DNA from: CAYIEP01 sp964362515
GTDB lineage: Bacteria; Patescibacteriota; Minisyncoccia; UBA6257; UBA9933
DNA: 11,043 nucleotides
Reading direction: 5' to 3'
NCBI GenBank assembly: GCA_964362515.1
Contig: CAYIEP010000014.1
Location: 1 to 11,043 of the forward strand
Each line of letters starts with the position of its first letter. Position 1 is the stretch's first letter. Made by a program: the position numbers and the translations under genes. A model generated the notes under the pieces. It saw nothing but the letters and a program-made list of their open reading frames with translations. It did no database searches and was not told the DNA's origin. This document shows positions 6,034 through 11,043 of this stretch, in pieces.

Positions 6034-7782
6034 TTACTTTTTAAGCAACTCCTTAAATGTTTCCGCCGATAATTTAACTCTTCCCATTTCTTTAAGTTTT
6101 TTCTTTCCTTTTTTTTGTTTTTTCCAAAGCTTCATTTTTCTGGTTCTGTCTCCCCCATATAAATAACCGGTGACGTCTTTTCTCATGGCCGGGATATCTT
6201 CCCTTGCTATGAATTTTCCGTTGGCTCTTGCCTGAAGGGCTTGGGTAAATTGCTGGCGCGGCAAAATATTTTTTAATCTTTCCAATAATTTTCTCGGTTC
6301 GTAGTCAAGTTCGTCTTTATAAATAAATCTCGTCAGTCCCGGAATAATATCCCCCGCCGCCATAATTTCCACTTTTTCCACGTCGGCTTTCTGATAATCG
6401 GACAATTCATAACTGAAAGACGCCATGCCTTCGGAAACGGATTTTAATTTATCGTCAAAGTCAGAGATAAGACTGGAAAGCGGCATCTTGCCGAGTATTA
6501 AAATCTTGTCTTCTAAATTTTTTGTTTTAATGTCTTGAATTCTGAAAATTTCTTTTAATTGAAGAACCGTTCCGAAATGTTTAAGCGGAGTAATTATTTC
6601 AATATTTATCATCGGCTCAAGAATCTCTAAGTAATTAGGCGGCAAGTCATCGGGATTTTCAATAGTGATTAATCCATTCGGGGTTTTTATTTTATAAGAC
6701 ACCGATGGAAAGGTTGAAACGGTTTTTATGCTGAATTCTTTTTCAAGCCTTTCGGCCGCGATTTCAAAATGAAGCTTGCCTAAAAAACCGCATTTAAATC
6801 CCCTGCCCAAAACCTCATTATTATCCGGAGAAAAAACAAGGCTGTAATCATTGAGCTTTAGCTTCATTAGAGCCATTTTTAAATCATCGTATAGATTGGC
6901 GTCGTCCGGATAAATAGAAACGAAAACAACGGATTTCGGCTCTTGATATCCGGGCAAGGTAAGATTTCCTATGGTATCGCCTATTTTCAATTTATTCGGA
7001 TTTTTTATGCCGGTGGCGATATAGCCTATTTCTCCGGAAAATAATTGAACGGAAGGTTTTAATTGAGGAGAAAAATATCCCACCTCTTTTATTTTGAATC
7101 TTTCGTTTACCGATATTAATTTTGTTTCTTTGTTTTCGCCGAATTCTCCGCCGAAAATTCTTACAAAAGCGATTATTCCTTTATGTTCATCGTAAAGAGA
7201 ATCAAAAACAAGCGCCTGATTTTGATTGGTTGTTCGGCTTTCCGGAGACGGAATATTTTTGATAACCGCTTTTAATAATTCTTCCACTCCCTCGCCTGTT
7301 TTTCCGGATATTCTAAAAATATTATCCGGACTGTCTCCTATTAAATCGGCGAGCTCTTTGGTGATTAAAGTTCCGTCCGCTAAATCTATTTTATTTACGG
7401 CGCCAATAATTTTTAAACCCGCCTTTTTCGCCAATCTAAAATTAACTAAAGTCTGGGCTTGAATTCCTTGGGTGACGTCAACTAAAAGAACCGCTCCTTC
7501 CACGGCGGCCAAAGCTCTTGAAACCTCATAAGAAAAATCAGAATGTCCGGGAGTATCGATTAAATTTAAAATGTAAGATTTAGAATTTAAAACATAAGTC
7601 ATTCTTACGGGCGCCATCTTAATAGTTATTCCCCTTTCTCTTTCCGATTCAAGCCTGTCTAAATACTGCGGACGCATTTGTCTGGATTCAACGGTTTTCG
7701 TTATTTCCAATAAGCGGTCCGCTAAAGTTGACTTGCCGTGGTCAACGTGGCTGATTATTACAAAATTTCTGATGTTATTCAT
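6034..7782 (-). CDS. lepA: LepA (elongation factor 4), ribosome GTPase
   Basis: The 582-aa protein shows all translational-GTPase motifs: G1 HVDHGKST (12-19), switch I RERGITIK, G3 DTPGH (from D76), G4 NKID (130-133) and G5 SGKTGEGV. Elongation-factor domains follow. The LepA-specific C-terminus is present, including YGGDRTRKMKLWKKQKKGKKK near the end, where YGGD(I/V)TRK is usual. Length is normal (about 600). Family role: binds ribosomes, aids back-translocation and initiation or biogenesis under stress. The ATG at 7782 is preferred to a TTG at 7818 because the family starts close to the IRNFxIISHVDHGK segment and the TTG lies in the T-rich tail of rnpB. No ribosome site is seen. The gene follows rnpB on the same strand and converges on the antiporter. 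Confidence 0.95.
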   Translation of the reverse strand: MNNIRNFVIISHVDHGKSTLADRLLEITKTVESRQMRPQYLDRLESERERGITIKMAPVRMTYVLNSKSYILNLIDTPGHSDFSYEVSRALAAVEGAVLLVDVTQGIQAQTLVNFRLAKKAGLKIIGAVNKIDLADGTLITKELADLIGDSPDNIFRISGKTGEGVEELLKAVIKNIPSPESRTTNQNQALVFDSLYDEHKGIIAFVRIFGGEFGENKETKLISVNERFKIKEVGYFSPQLKPSVQLFSGEIGYIATGIKNPNKLKIGDTIGNLTLPGYQEPKSVVFVSIYPDDANLYDDLKMALMKLKLNDYSLVFSPDNNEVLGRGFKCGFLGKLHFEIAAERLEKEFSIKTVSTFPSVSYKIKTPNGLITIENPDDLPPNYLEILEPMINIEIITPLKHFGTVLQLKEIFRIQDIKTKNLEDKILILGKMPLSSLISDFDDKLKSVSEGMASFSYELSDYQKADVEKVEIMAAGDIIPGLTRFIYKDELDYEPRKLLERLKNILPRQQFTQALQARANGKFIAREDIPAMRKDVTGYLYGGDRTRKMKLWKKQKKGKKKLKEMGRVKLSAETFKELLKK

Positions 7783-7810
7783 CGCTTTATATTCTATATG
7801 ATAGACGTTT

Positions 7811-7832
7811 AAAAACAAAAAACCGGCAAGTC
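7811..7832 (-). terminator. Probable terminator at the 3' end of RNase P RNA
   Basis: The 3' strand of helix P1 (7823-7832) is followed directly on the minus strand by TTTTTTGTTTTT (7811-7822). Helix plus T-tract could release the transcript, though the P1 partner is about 400 nt away, so it is not a conventional terminator. Partial read-through into lepA is plausible. Confidence 0.45.
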
Positions 7833-8232
7833 ATAAGCCGGATTCTGTCCCCCCACCACTTTTAAAAAAGTGGCGGGGGGTGACGATAATTTATCTGGGC
7901 CATCGATTACTCTTAGGCTCAAGCGGTATTTCCCTCTCTGCTTTCTTGCGAAAACGGAGAAAGACACAACCTTGCGCTTAGTAAGGATTTAGCCGTTTCA
8001 TCTCTGTTTTTTTATCCCTATGACAGAGCTAGACCAACTAGCTTAGGATTAGGTCTTCCCTTGGTTTTCCCTTGGGACGTTTCTGCTCGCACCTCTAGTC
8101 CGTCTCCTGGCGGACCGACGGCTGTTAGCCGCTACCTTTTTAACCAATTCTTTTAAAATTAGTAAGCGTCCGGACTTTCCTCCCCCGCTCGCGCCTTGCG
8201 TGAACGAAGGCTATCGCCTGACTTGCCGATTC
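7821..8232 (-). ncRNA. rnpB: RNase P RNA, class A
   Basis: The minus strand contains the hallmark conserved segments: GAGGAAAGTCCGGAC near the 5' end (8168-8182), GCTTGAGCC in the middle, GATGGCCCAGATAAAT, and ACAGAATCCGGCTTAT near the 3' end (7833-7848). Helix P1 pairs ATCGGCAAGTC (8220-8230) with GACTTGCCGGT (7822-7832). The RNA is the catalytic subunit that trims 5' leaders from pre-tRNAs. Two details: a 15-bp hairpin with a two-base loop (7849-7880) at the P19 position, and a P15-P16 region folding as a plain hairpin with a GCAA tetraloop, without an evident GGU motif. About 412 nt, a normal size. It sits between the KARI segment and lepA, all leftward. Confidence 0.96.
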
Positions 8233-8239
8233 TGAAATA

Positions 8240-8267
8240 ATTATACGATTAAAAACTATGATGTCAA
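8240..8267 (-). promoter_or_regulatory. Consensus promoter of rnpB
   Basis: On the minus strand a perfect TTGACA (8262-8267) and a perfect TATAAT (8240-8245) are separated by 16 bases. Transcription is expected near 8233, matching the 5' end of the RNA. Five of the six bases of the -35 box lie inside the 27-base direct repeat. Confidence 0.9.
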
Positions 8268-8289
8268 ATAAAAATTAAAACAATCTATT
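8263..8289 (+). repeat. 27-base direct repeat, copy next to rnpB
   Basis: This copy begins GTCAAATAAA and ends CAATCTATT and is identical over 27 bases to 9945-9971. It contains most of the rnpB -35 box. Its end toward rnpB fixes the left boundary of the KARI segment. Confidence 0.9.
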
Positions 8290-8312
8290 ACTACAAATAT
8301 TAAAATAAAATA

Positions 8313-8341
8313 GGGCCGTTGCGGAAAAACCGCGACGACCC
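8313..8341 (-). terminator. Intrinsic terminator of the KARI gene
   Basis: On the minus strand GGGTCGTCGCGG (8330-8341) pairs with CCGCAACGGCCC (8313-8324) around TTTTT, with one wobble and one mismatch. It is followed by TATTTTATTTT. It lies 30 bases past the KARI stop and shields rnpB from KARI transcription. Confidence 0.75.
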
Positions 8342-8370
8342 CTTTGATTAATATTTTTCAAAAACTACTA

Positions 8371-9888
8371 TTATTTTATTGCTATGTTAATTGACGGCCG
8401 GAGCGTCAAACAAGTCGCTAAAGCGTTATGAATTTTGTGATTTTTAAACGCTTCGATTAGTTCGCCATCAACCGCTTGTGGTCTAAGATGAGTCAAATAT
8501 GCAGGAAAAACTTCTTGTCTGCACATATATTCAAATCGCGGCGCCCATTTGCGCGCGCCCAACCGAGCAGTGGTAGAACAGTTGTCTACCATATAATCAA
8601 TCCCCTTGGCACGCATAAACGGATTTAACGAATCCACGGCCTCAATAACAGACTCATTACAAACTTCACTTATAGAGTGTCCCTTTTCAATAAGTAAGTC
8701 TATTTGGGCCATCATTACGCCGATGTACGCACCGGCCGTGAAAGGATTTATTTTTTCCGGTTTTTTATTATTTGTCCTTCCTTTCATTCTTACAATTTCG
8801 CCAACCTTCCACATCTCGGTGTCGGCGATTTTAGGCATTGGATACTTTTTGAGTCTATTACCGGCATCGACAACGCTTCTAATTTCCCGGCCACTATTCA
8901 CCTCATCATATATCTCCCTTAAAAGAGGAGTGGCTGCCTTGTAGGCATGGGCATATATTGTCTCAAAAATCCTTTTTTGATTTATGCTTATTCCTTTGTA
9001 AACCGGAAGGATTCCACCGCGCGACATAGTATCGCTAATAATACCCGTTAAATTCTCGGCCGAAGCAACAAACGCGAGTTCTTGTTGACTGTTGTTTATC
9101 GCCATACCAACACTTACTACTTCTTCAAGAATAAAACGGTATACCGCTTCCACTATTCCGTGGATGGCTCCTAATAGAATGGCGCGCTCTCCAAAAAGAT
9201 CGCTTCGCCACTCGTTGCCGAGCGTAGTCTTAAAAACATACGGAGCGCCGATAGCAATGGCCCAAGCCAAAGCTGTGTCGGTGGCTGAACCCGTAAAATC
9301 TTGCTCAACCGCGAAACTGCAGTTGATGCCAGAACCCTGCTCATAAAGACGGCGAACCGATAACCCCATTCCTTTGGGGCAAACGCCAATTACGTTTACG
9401 ACGTAAGGAAATTTTTCTCCGATTTCCTCAAGATATCCTGATAGAAAACCATGAGAAAATCCAAGAGTTGAACCGTATTTTAGGACGGAAAAAATCTTTT
9501 TGTAATTTTCAACCTGCGCCACGTCCGAAATCAATAACAACACAAGGTCGGAGGACGAAATAACTTCCCACATATCCCCCAATGTGCCATTCTCTTCTGT
9601 AAATTCGATGCGTCGCGCCGCCTCGGCTGATTTACTTTCCTTGCGCAAACCAACCACCACCTTTATCCCGGTTCCATGAAGAAAATCGCGCAGATTTTGC
9701 GCTTGGGCCGGCGCCTGCGAGCCCCACCCAATAACACCAATCTGTTTTACTCCGTTGTCCTTAAATACTCGGTGGACAAGATACTTCTTATTCCTATCGC
9801 CCGGGACTATCACTTCTTCAGTCCCGCCTAAATCGACAATCCTTGTCGGAAAAATACCAGAACCAATAATAACCGTATTTGCGTCCAT
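8371..9888 (-). CDS. ilvC: Ketol-acid reductoisomerase, plant-type class II
   Basis: KARI converts 2-acetolactate to 2,3-dihydroxyisovalerate (and the isoleucine equivalent) with NADPH and Mg2+. The 505-aa product follows the long plant-type sequence closely from memory. It has the dinucleotide motif GWGSQAPAQAQNLRD, the phosphate loop LRKESKS, ENGTLGDMWE and CPKGMG (K172). Metal ligands are D230 and E234 in SDLFGERAILLG, and E412 and E416 in NESVIEAVDSLNPF. NCSTTARLGARKWAPRFEY follows. No plastid transit peptide is present; it starts where mature plant enzymes do. ATG 9888 (MDANTV) is chosen because TGAGG lies just upstream; ATG 9900 and TTG 9930 are alternatives. No ilvB, ilvN, ilvD or leu gene adjoins it in this window. 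It is richer in GC than its neighbours and lies within direct repeats. All active-site residues checked are present, so it is probably functional; its pathway role here is unclear. Confidence 0.93.
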   Translation of the reverse strand: MDANTVIIGSGIFPTRIVDLGGTEEVIVPGDRNKKYLVHRVFKDNGVKQIGVIGWGSQAPAQAQNLRDFLHGTGIKVVVGLRKESKSAEAARRIEFTEENGTLGDMWEVISSSDLVLLLISDVAQVENYKKIFSVLKYGSTLGFSHGFLSGYLEEIGEKFPYVVNVIGVCPKGMGLSVRRLYEQGSGINCSFAVEQDFTGSATDTALAWAIAIGAPYVFKTTLGNEWRSDLFGERAILLGAIHGIVEAVYRFILEEVVSVGMAINNSQQELAFVASAENLTGIISDTMSRGGILPVYKGISINQKRIFETIYAHAYKAATPLLREIYDEVNSGREIRSVVDAGNRLKKYPMPKIADTEMWKVGEIVRMKGRTNNKKPEKINPFTAGAYIGVMMAQIDLLIEKGHSISEVCNESVIEAVDSLNPFMRAKGIDYMVDNCSTTARLGARKWAPRFEYMCRQEVFPAYLTHLRPQAVDGELIEAFKNHKIHNALATCLTLRPSINIAIK

Positions 9889-9920
9889 TTTGCGCCTCAT
9901 TGTCAAGTTACGACAAGTAA

Positions 9921-9949
9921 TTAATACCAAATAACCCGTTTTAAGTCAA
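9921..9949 (-). promoter_or_regulatory. Probable promoter of the KARI gene
   Basis: On the minus strand TTGACT (9944-9949) is followed after 17 bases by TATTAA (9921-9926). The -35 box is the repeat-encoded counterpart of the rnpB -35 box, differing only in the base outside the repeat. Expected start is near 9914, about 26 bases before the ATG. Confidence 0.5.
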
Positions 9950-9971
9950 ATAAAAATTAAAACAATCTATT
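9945..9971 (+). repeat. 27-base direct repeat, copy at the end of rnhA
   Basis: Identical to 8263-8289. This copy contains the rnhA stop codon (TAA at 9957-9959, minus strand) and the last codons of rnhA, so it appears to be the original target on the rnhA side. The next base differs from the other copy at both ends. Confidence 0.9.
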
Positions 9972-10388
9972 TTTATTATCCAGTTCTTTATTTACCAGCT
10001 TGTCGGCTTCTTTATTTTCTTCTCTGGGAATGTGGAAAAATTTTATATCGCCGAAGTCCTGTTTTAAATTCCAGATGTCTATAAAAAACGGCACCAGATT
10101 TTTTTCTTTAATTTTATACTTCCCGTTTAGCTGATTGATTAAAAGTTCGCTGTCCGCTCTTATTTCAATTTTTGATTTCTCCGCTTTTTCGTTTCCGATA
10201 AGCTGTTTTATTTTTTTTAAAGCAAAAACAACGGCCGAATACTCCGCTTCGTTATTGGTGGCGCTTCCAATAAACTTTCCGTATTTTTTAATTCCTGAAT
10301 CTATTTTAATGACAACCCCAAGAGCTGAAGGCCCCGGATTATTCCTGCTCCCGCCATCCGTATAAACGATTATTTTATCGGTTTCCAT
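9957..10388 (-). CDS. rnhA: Ribonuclease HI
   Basis: The 143-aa enzyme cuts the RNA strand of RNA-DNA hybrids, as in R-loops and primers. The four metal-binding acidic residues are visible: D11 in YTDGGSRNNPGP, E49 in NNEAEY, D79 in RADSELL and D129 in NKEADKLVN. The motif style (TDGGSRxNPG with NNEAEY) fits the compact bacterial/archaeal RNase HI group lacking the basic handle loop, rather than the E. coli form. The ATG at 10388 is the only reasonable start; no ribosome site is seen, and AT-rich TATATA-like sequence lies just upstream. Its last codons and stop lie in the 27-base repeat. A nuclease gene lies upstream on the same strand, with the inverted-repeat element between them. Confidence 0.92.
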   Translation of the reverse strand: METDKIIVYTDGGSRNNPGPSALGVVIKIDSGIKKYGKFIGSATNNEAEYSAVVFALKKIKQLIGNEKAEKSKIEIRADSELLINQLNGKYKIKEKNLVPFFIDIWNLKQDFGDIKFFHIPREENKEADKLVNKELDNKNRLF

Positions 10389-10397
10389 ATAATTTAT

Positions 10398-10492
10398 ATA
10401 TAAGCATAAAATTCTTTCTGAAACCTTAACGGAAGCGCAGCTCGGCAGTTGCCGGGCGTGAGCGGGTTGAAGAAAAAATTTTATGTTTATAT
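10398..10492. repeat. Long inverted-repeat element with a GC-rich core
   Basis: Arms of 28 bases (10398-10425 and 10465-10492) pair at 24 positions. The centre (about 10432-10464) is GC-rich and folds again through GCTCGGCA (10439-10446) and TGCCGGGC (10449-10456). The whole forms one long imperfect hairpin filling the gap between the exonuclease stop and the rnhA start. It could be a miniature mobile or REP-like element, an mRNA-processing hairpin, or a terminator, although no T-tract follows on either strand. Confidence 0.6.
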
Positions 10493-10497
10493 TTTAT

Positions 10498-11043
10498 TCA
10501 TAAATCTTTTAATTTCATAAAAACTTTATAGGTGGTTCGGGCGTCGTCAAGCGCCGAATGAGGTTTATCCTGACTGATTTCAAAATATCTTGCCAGTTCT
10601 CCCAAGCCCAATGAATTAATACTTGGTTCATTTCTAATCTTCTGCCAAGCGAGAGAGAAAGTATCAAGACTTTTATACCAAAATGTCGGCTTTAAGCTAT
10701 ATTTGGCAAGAGATTTCTGAATATGAAGCCAGTCAAAAGTTAAATTATGGCCGACCAAAATAGTTTTTTCGGCTTTCTCCAGAAAAATTTTTAAAACCTC
10801 TTCTTCGTCCAACGCGTCTTTCCAGTCCGTTTCATTATAATTATTCATTTTCAGGGCTTCCGGGTCGGCCATTTCAATTCTTTCTATTTTTATTTTAGCC
10901 TCCCACTCGTCCAAAACCGTAAAATTATAACTGCTCACTTTTACAAGACCTATTTCTATAAGCTCATGGTTAAAACCAAGGCCGGTAGCTTCGGTATCAA
11001 TAAACGCGAGGTCAAAATCTTTTAACATAAATTGATTGTTCAT
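10498..11043 (-). CDS. DEDDh 3'-5' exonuclease (DnaQ/RNase T superfamily)
   Basis: The 181-aa protein is a stand-alone exonuclease domain. Catalytic residues are D16 and E18 in FIDTEATGLG, D104 in GHNLTFDW, and H162 with D167 in HSALDDA, the DEDDh arrangement. It acts on 3' ends of DNA or RNA; proofreading, oligoribonuclease-like and RNase T-like roles cannot be separated from sequence. It lacks polymerase, helicase or BRCT domains. The ATG at 11041-11043 is at the very window edge, so a longer N-terminus cannot be excluded; M6 is an alternative. The stop is TGA. rnhA follows on the same strand after the inverted-repeat element, suggesting a nucleic-acid-processing pair. Confidence 0.88.
   Translation of the reverse strand: MNNQFMLKDFDLAFIDTEATGLGFNHELIEIGLVKVSSYNFTVLDEWEAKIKIERIEMADPEALKMNNYNETDWKDALDEEEVLKIFLEKAEKTILVGHNLTFDWLHIQKSLAKYSLKPTFWYKSLDTFSLAWQKIRNEPSINSLGLGELARYFEISQDKPHSALDDARTTYKVFMKLKDL

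Larger units (their letters stand above)
8263..9971. other. KARI insertion segment bounded by 27-base direct repeats
   Basis: The segment holds one gene (KARI), its terminator and its promoter, and no transposase or integrase. Identical 27-base repeats bound it. Joining the rnhA end (from 9971 through 9945) to the rnpB promoter (from 8262 downward) restores a compact junction in which the rnpB -35 box follows the rnhA stop by a few bases. The gene is richer in GC (43-58% in three sampled 60-base rows) than lepA (about 35% in one row). Site-specific integration or recombination with duplication of the target is inferred. A 27-base duplication is longer than most transposon target duplications. 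Confidence 0.6.

Noticed and set aside
6032..6046. Small hairpin GCTTA-CTTTT-TAAGC between the converging antiporter and lepA stops
   Set aside because: Only five base pairs and mostly A/T; too weak to call a terminator.
7783..7818. Longer LepA N-terminus from a TTG at 7818
   Set aside because: It would begin in the T-rich tail of rnpB and adds residues absent from the family.
7849..7880. Strong hairpin that looks like an intrinsic terminator
   Set aside because: It lies inside RNase P RNA at the P19 position and is not followed by a T-tract on either strand.
8606..9346. Several rightward frames of 70-110 codons opposite KARI
   Set aside because: They are antisense shadows of a strongly conserved enzyme, with no ribosome sites and no recognisable domains.
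9889..9930. Longer KARI N-terminus from a TTG at 9930 or ATG at 9900
   Set aside because: The extra residues overlap the promoter region and have no ribosome site, while the ATG at 9888 has TGAGG at good spacing.
1..11043. CRISPR arrays, tRNA or rRNA genes, transposases
   Set aside because: No regularly spaced repeats, no tRNA cloverleaf signatures and no transposase motifs were seen on either strand.

Overview
The window reads as an ordinary chromosomal stretch of a small-genome, AT-rich bacterium, most plausibly a Candidate Phyla Radiation (Patescibacteria/Parcubacteria-like) organism. The reasons are roughly 35-40% GC in sampled core genes, tight gene packing, weak or missing Shine-Dalgarno sequences before several genes, and housekeeping genes (obg, lepA, rnpB, rnhA) interspersed with unknowns. 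This placement is inference. The genetic code is standard: two genes stop at TGA and no large gene carries an internal TGA.

Left part (1-740): a decayed fragment matching the start of a DUF4105 protein, then a self-contained unit of about 480 bases. That unit has a strong promoter, a two-hairpin leader, a GC-rich gene of unknown function (102 aa, about 57% GC) and a strong intrinsic terminator. A second terminator faces it from the other strand.

Positions 737-1511: a leftward gene for a seven-helix SWEET/PQ-loop-like membrane protein, then a divergent promoter region.

Positions 1512-6032 (rightward): an ABC exporter fused to its ATPase, the ribosome-assembly GTPase Obg only three bases downstream, and a CPA2-type cation/proton antiporter with a nucleotide-binding domain. 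The antiporter has its own consensus-like promoter inside the end of obg.

Positions 6034-11043 (leftward): in transcription order, a DEDDh exonuclease, a 95-base inverted-repeat element, RNase HI, a plant-type class II ketol-acid reductoisomerase (KARI), RNase P RNA, and the translation GTPase LepA (EF4). The KARI gene is out of place. It is richer in GC, has no other branched-chain amino acid genes beside it in this window, and carries its own terminator. It lies between two identical 27-base direct repeats. One copy contains the rnhA stop codon and the other contains the -35 box of rnpB. Removing one repeat plus the interior would rebuild an uninterrupted rnhA-rnpB junction, so the segment looks like a precise insertion.

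The main points for a second look are the KARI insertion and its repeats, the GC-rich cassette at 200-690, the seven-helix SWEET-like protein, a GC-rich in-frame insert in Obg, and the inverted-repeat element between the exonuclease and rnhA.
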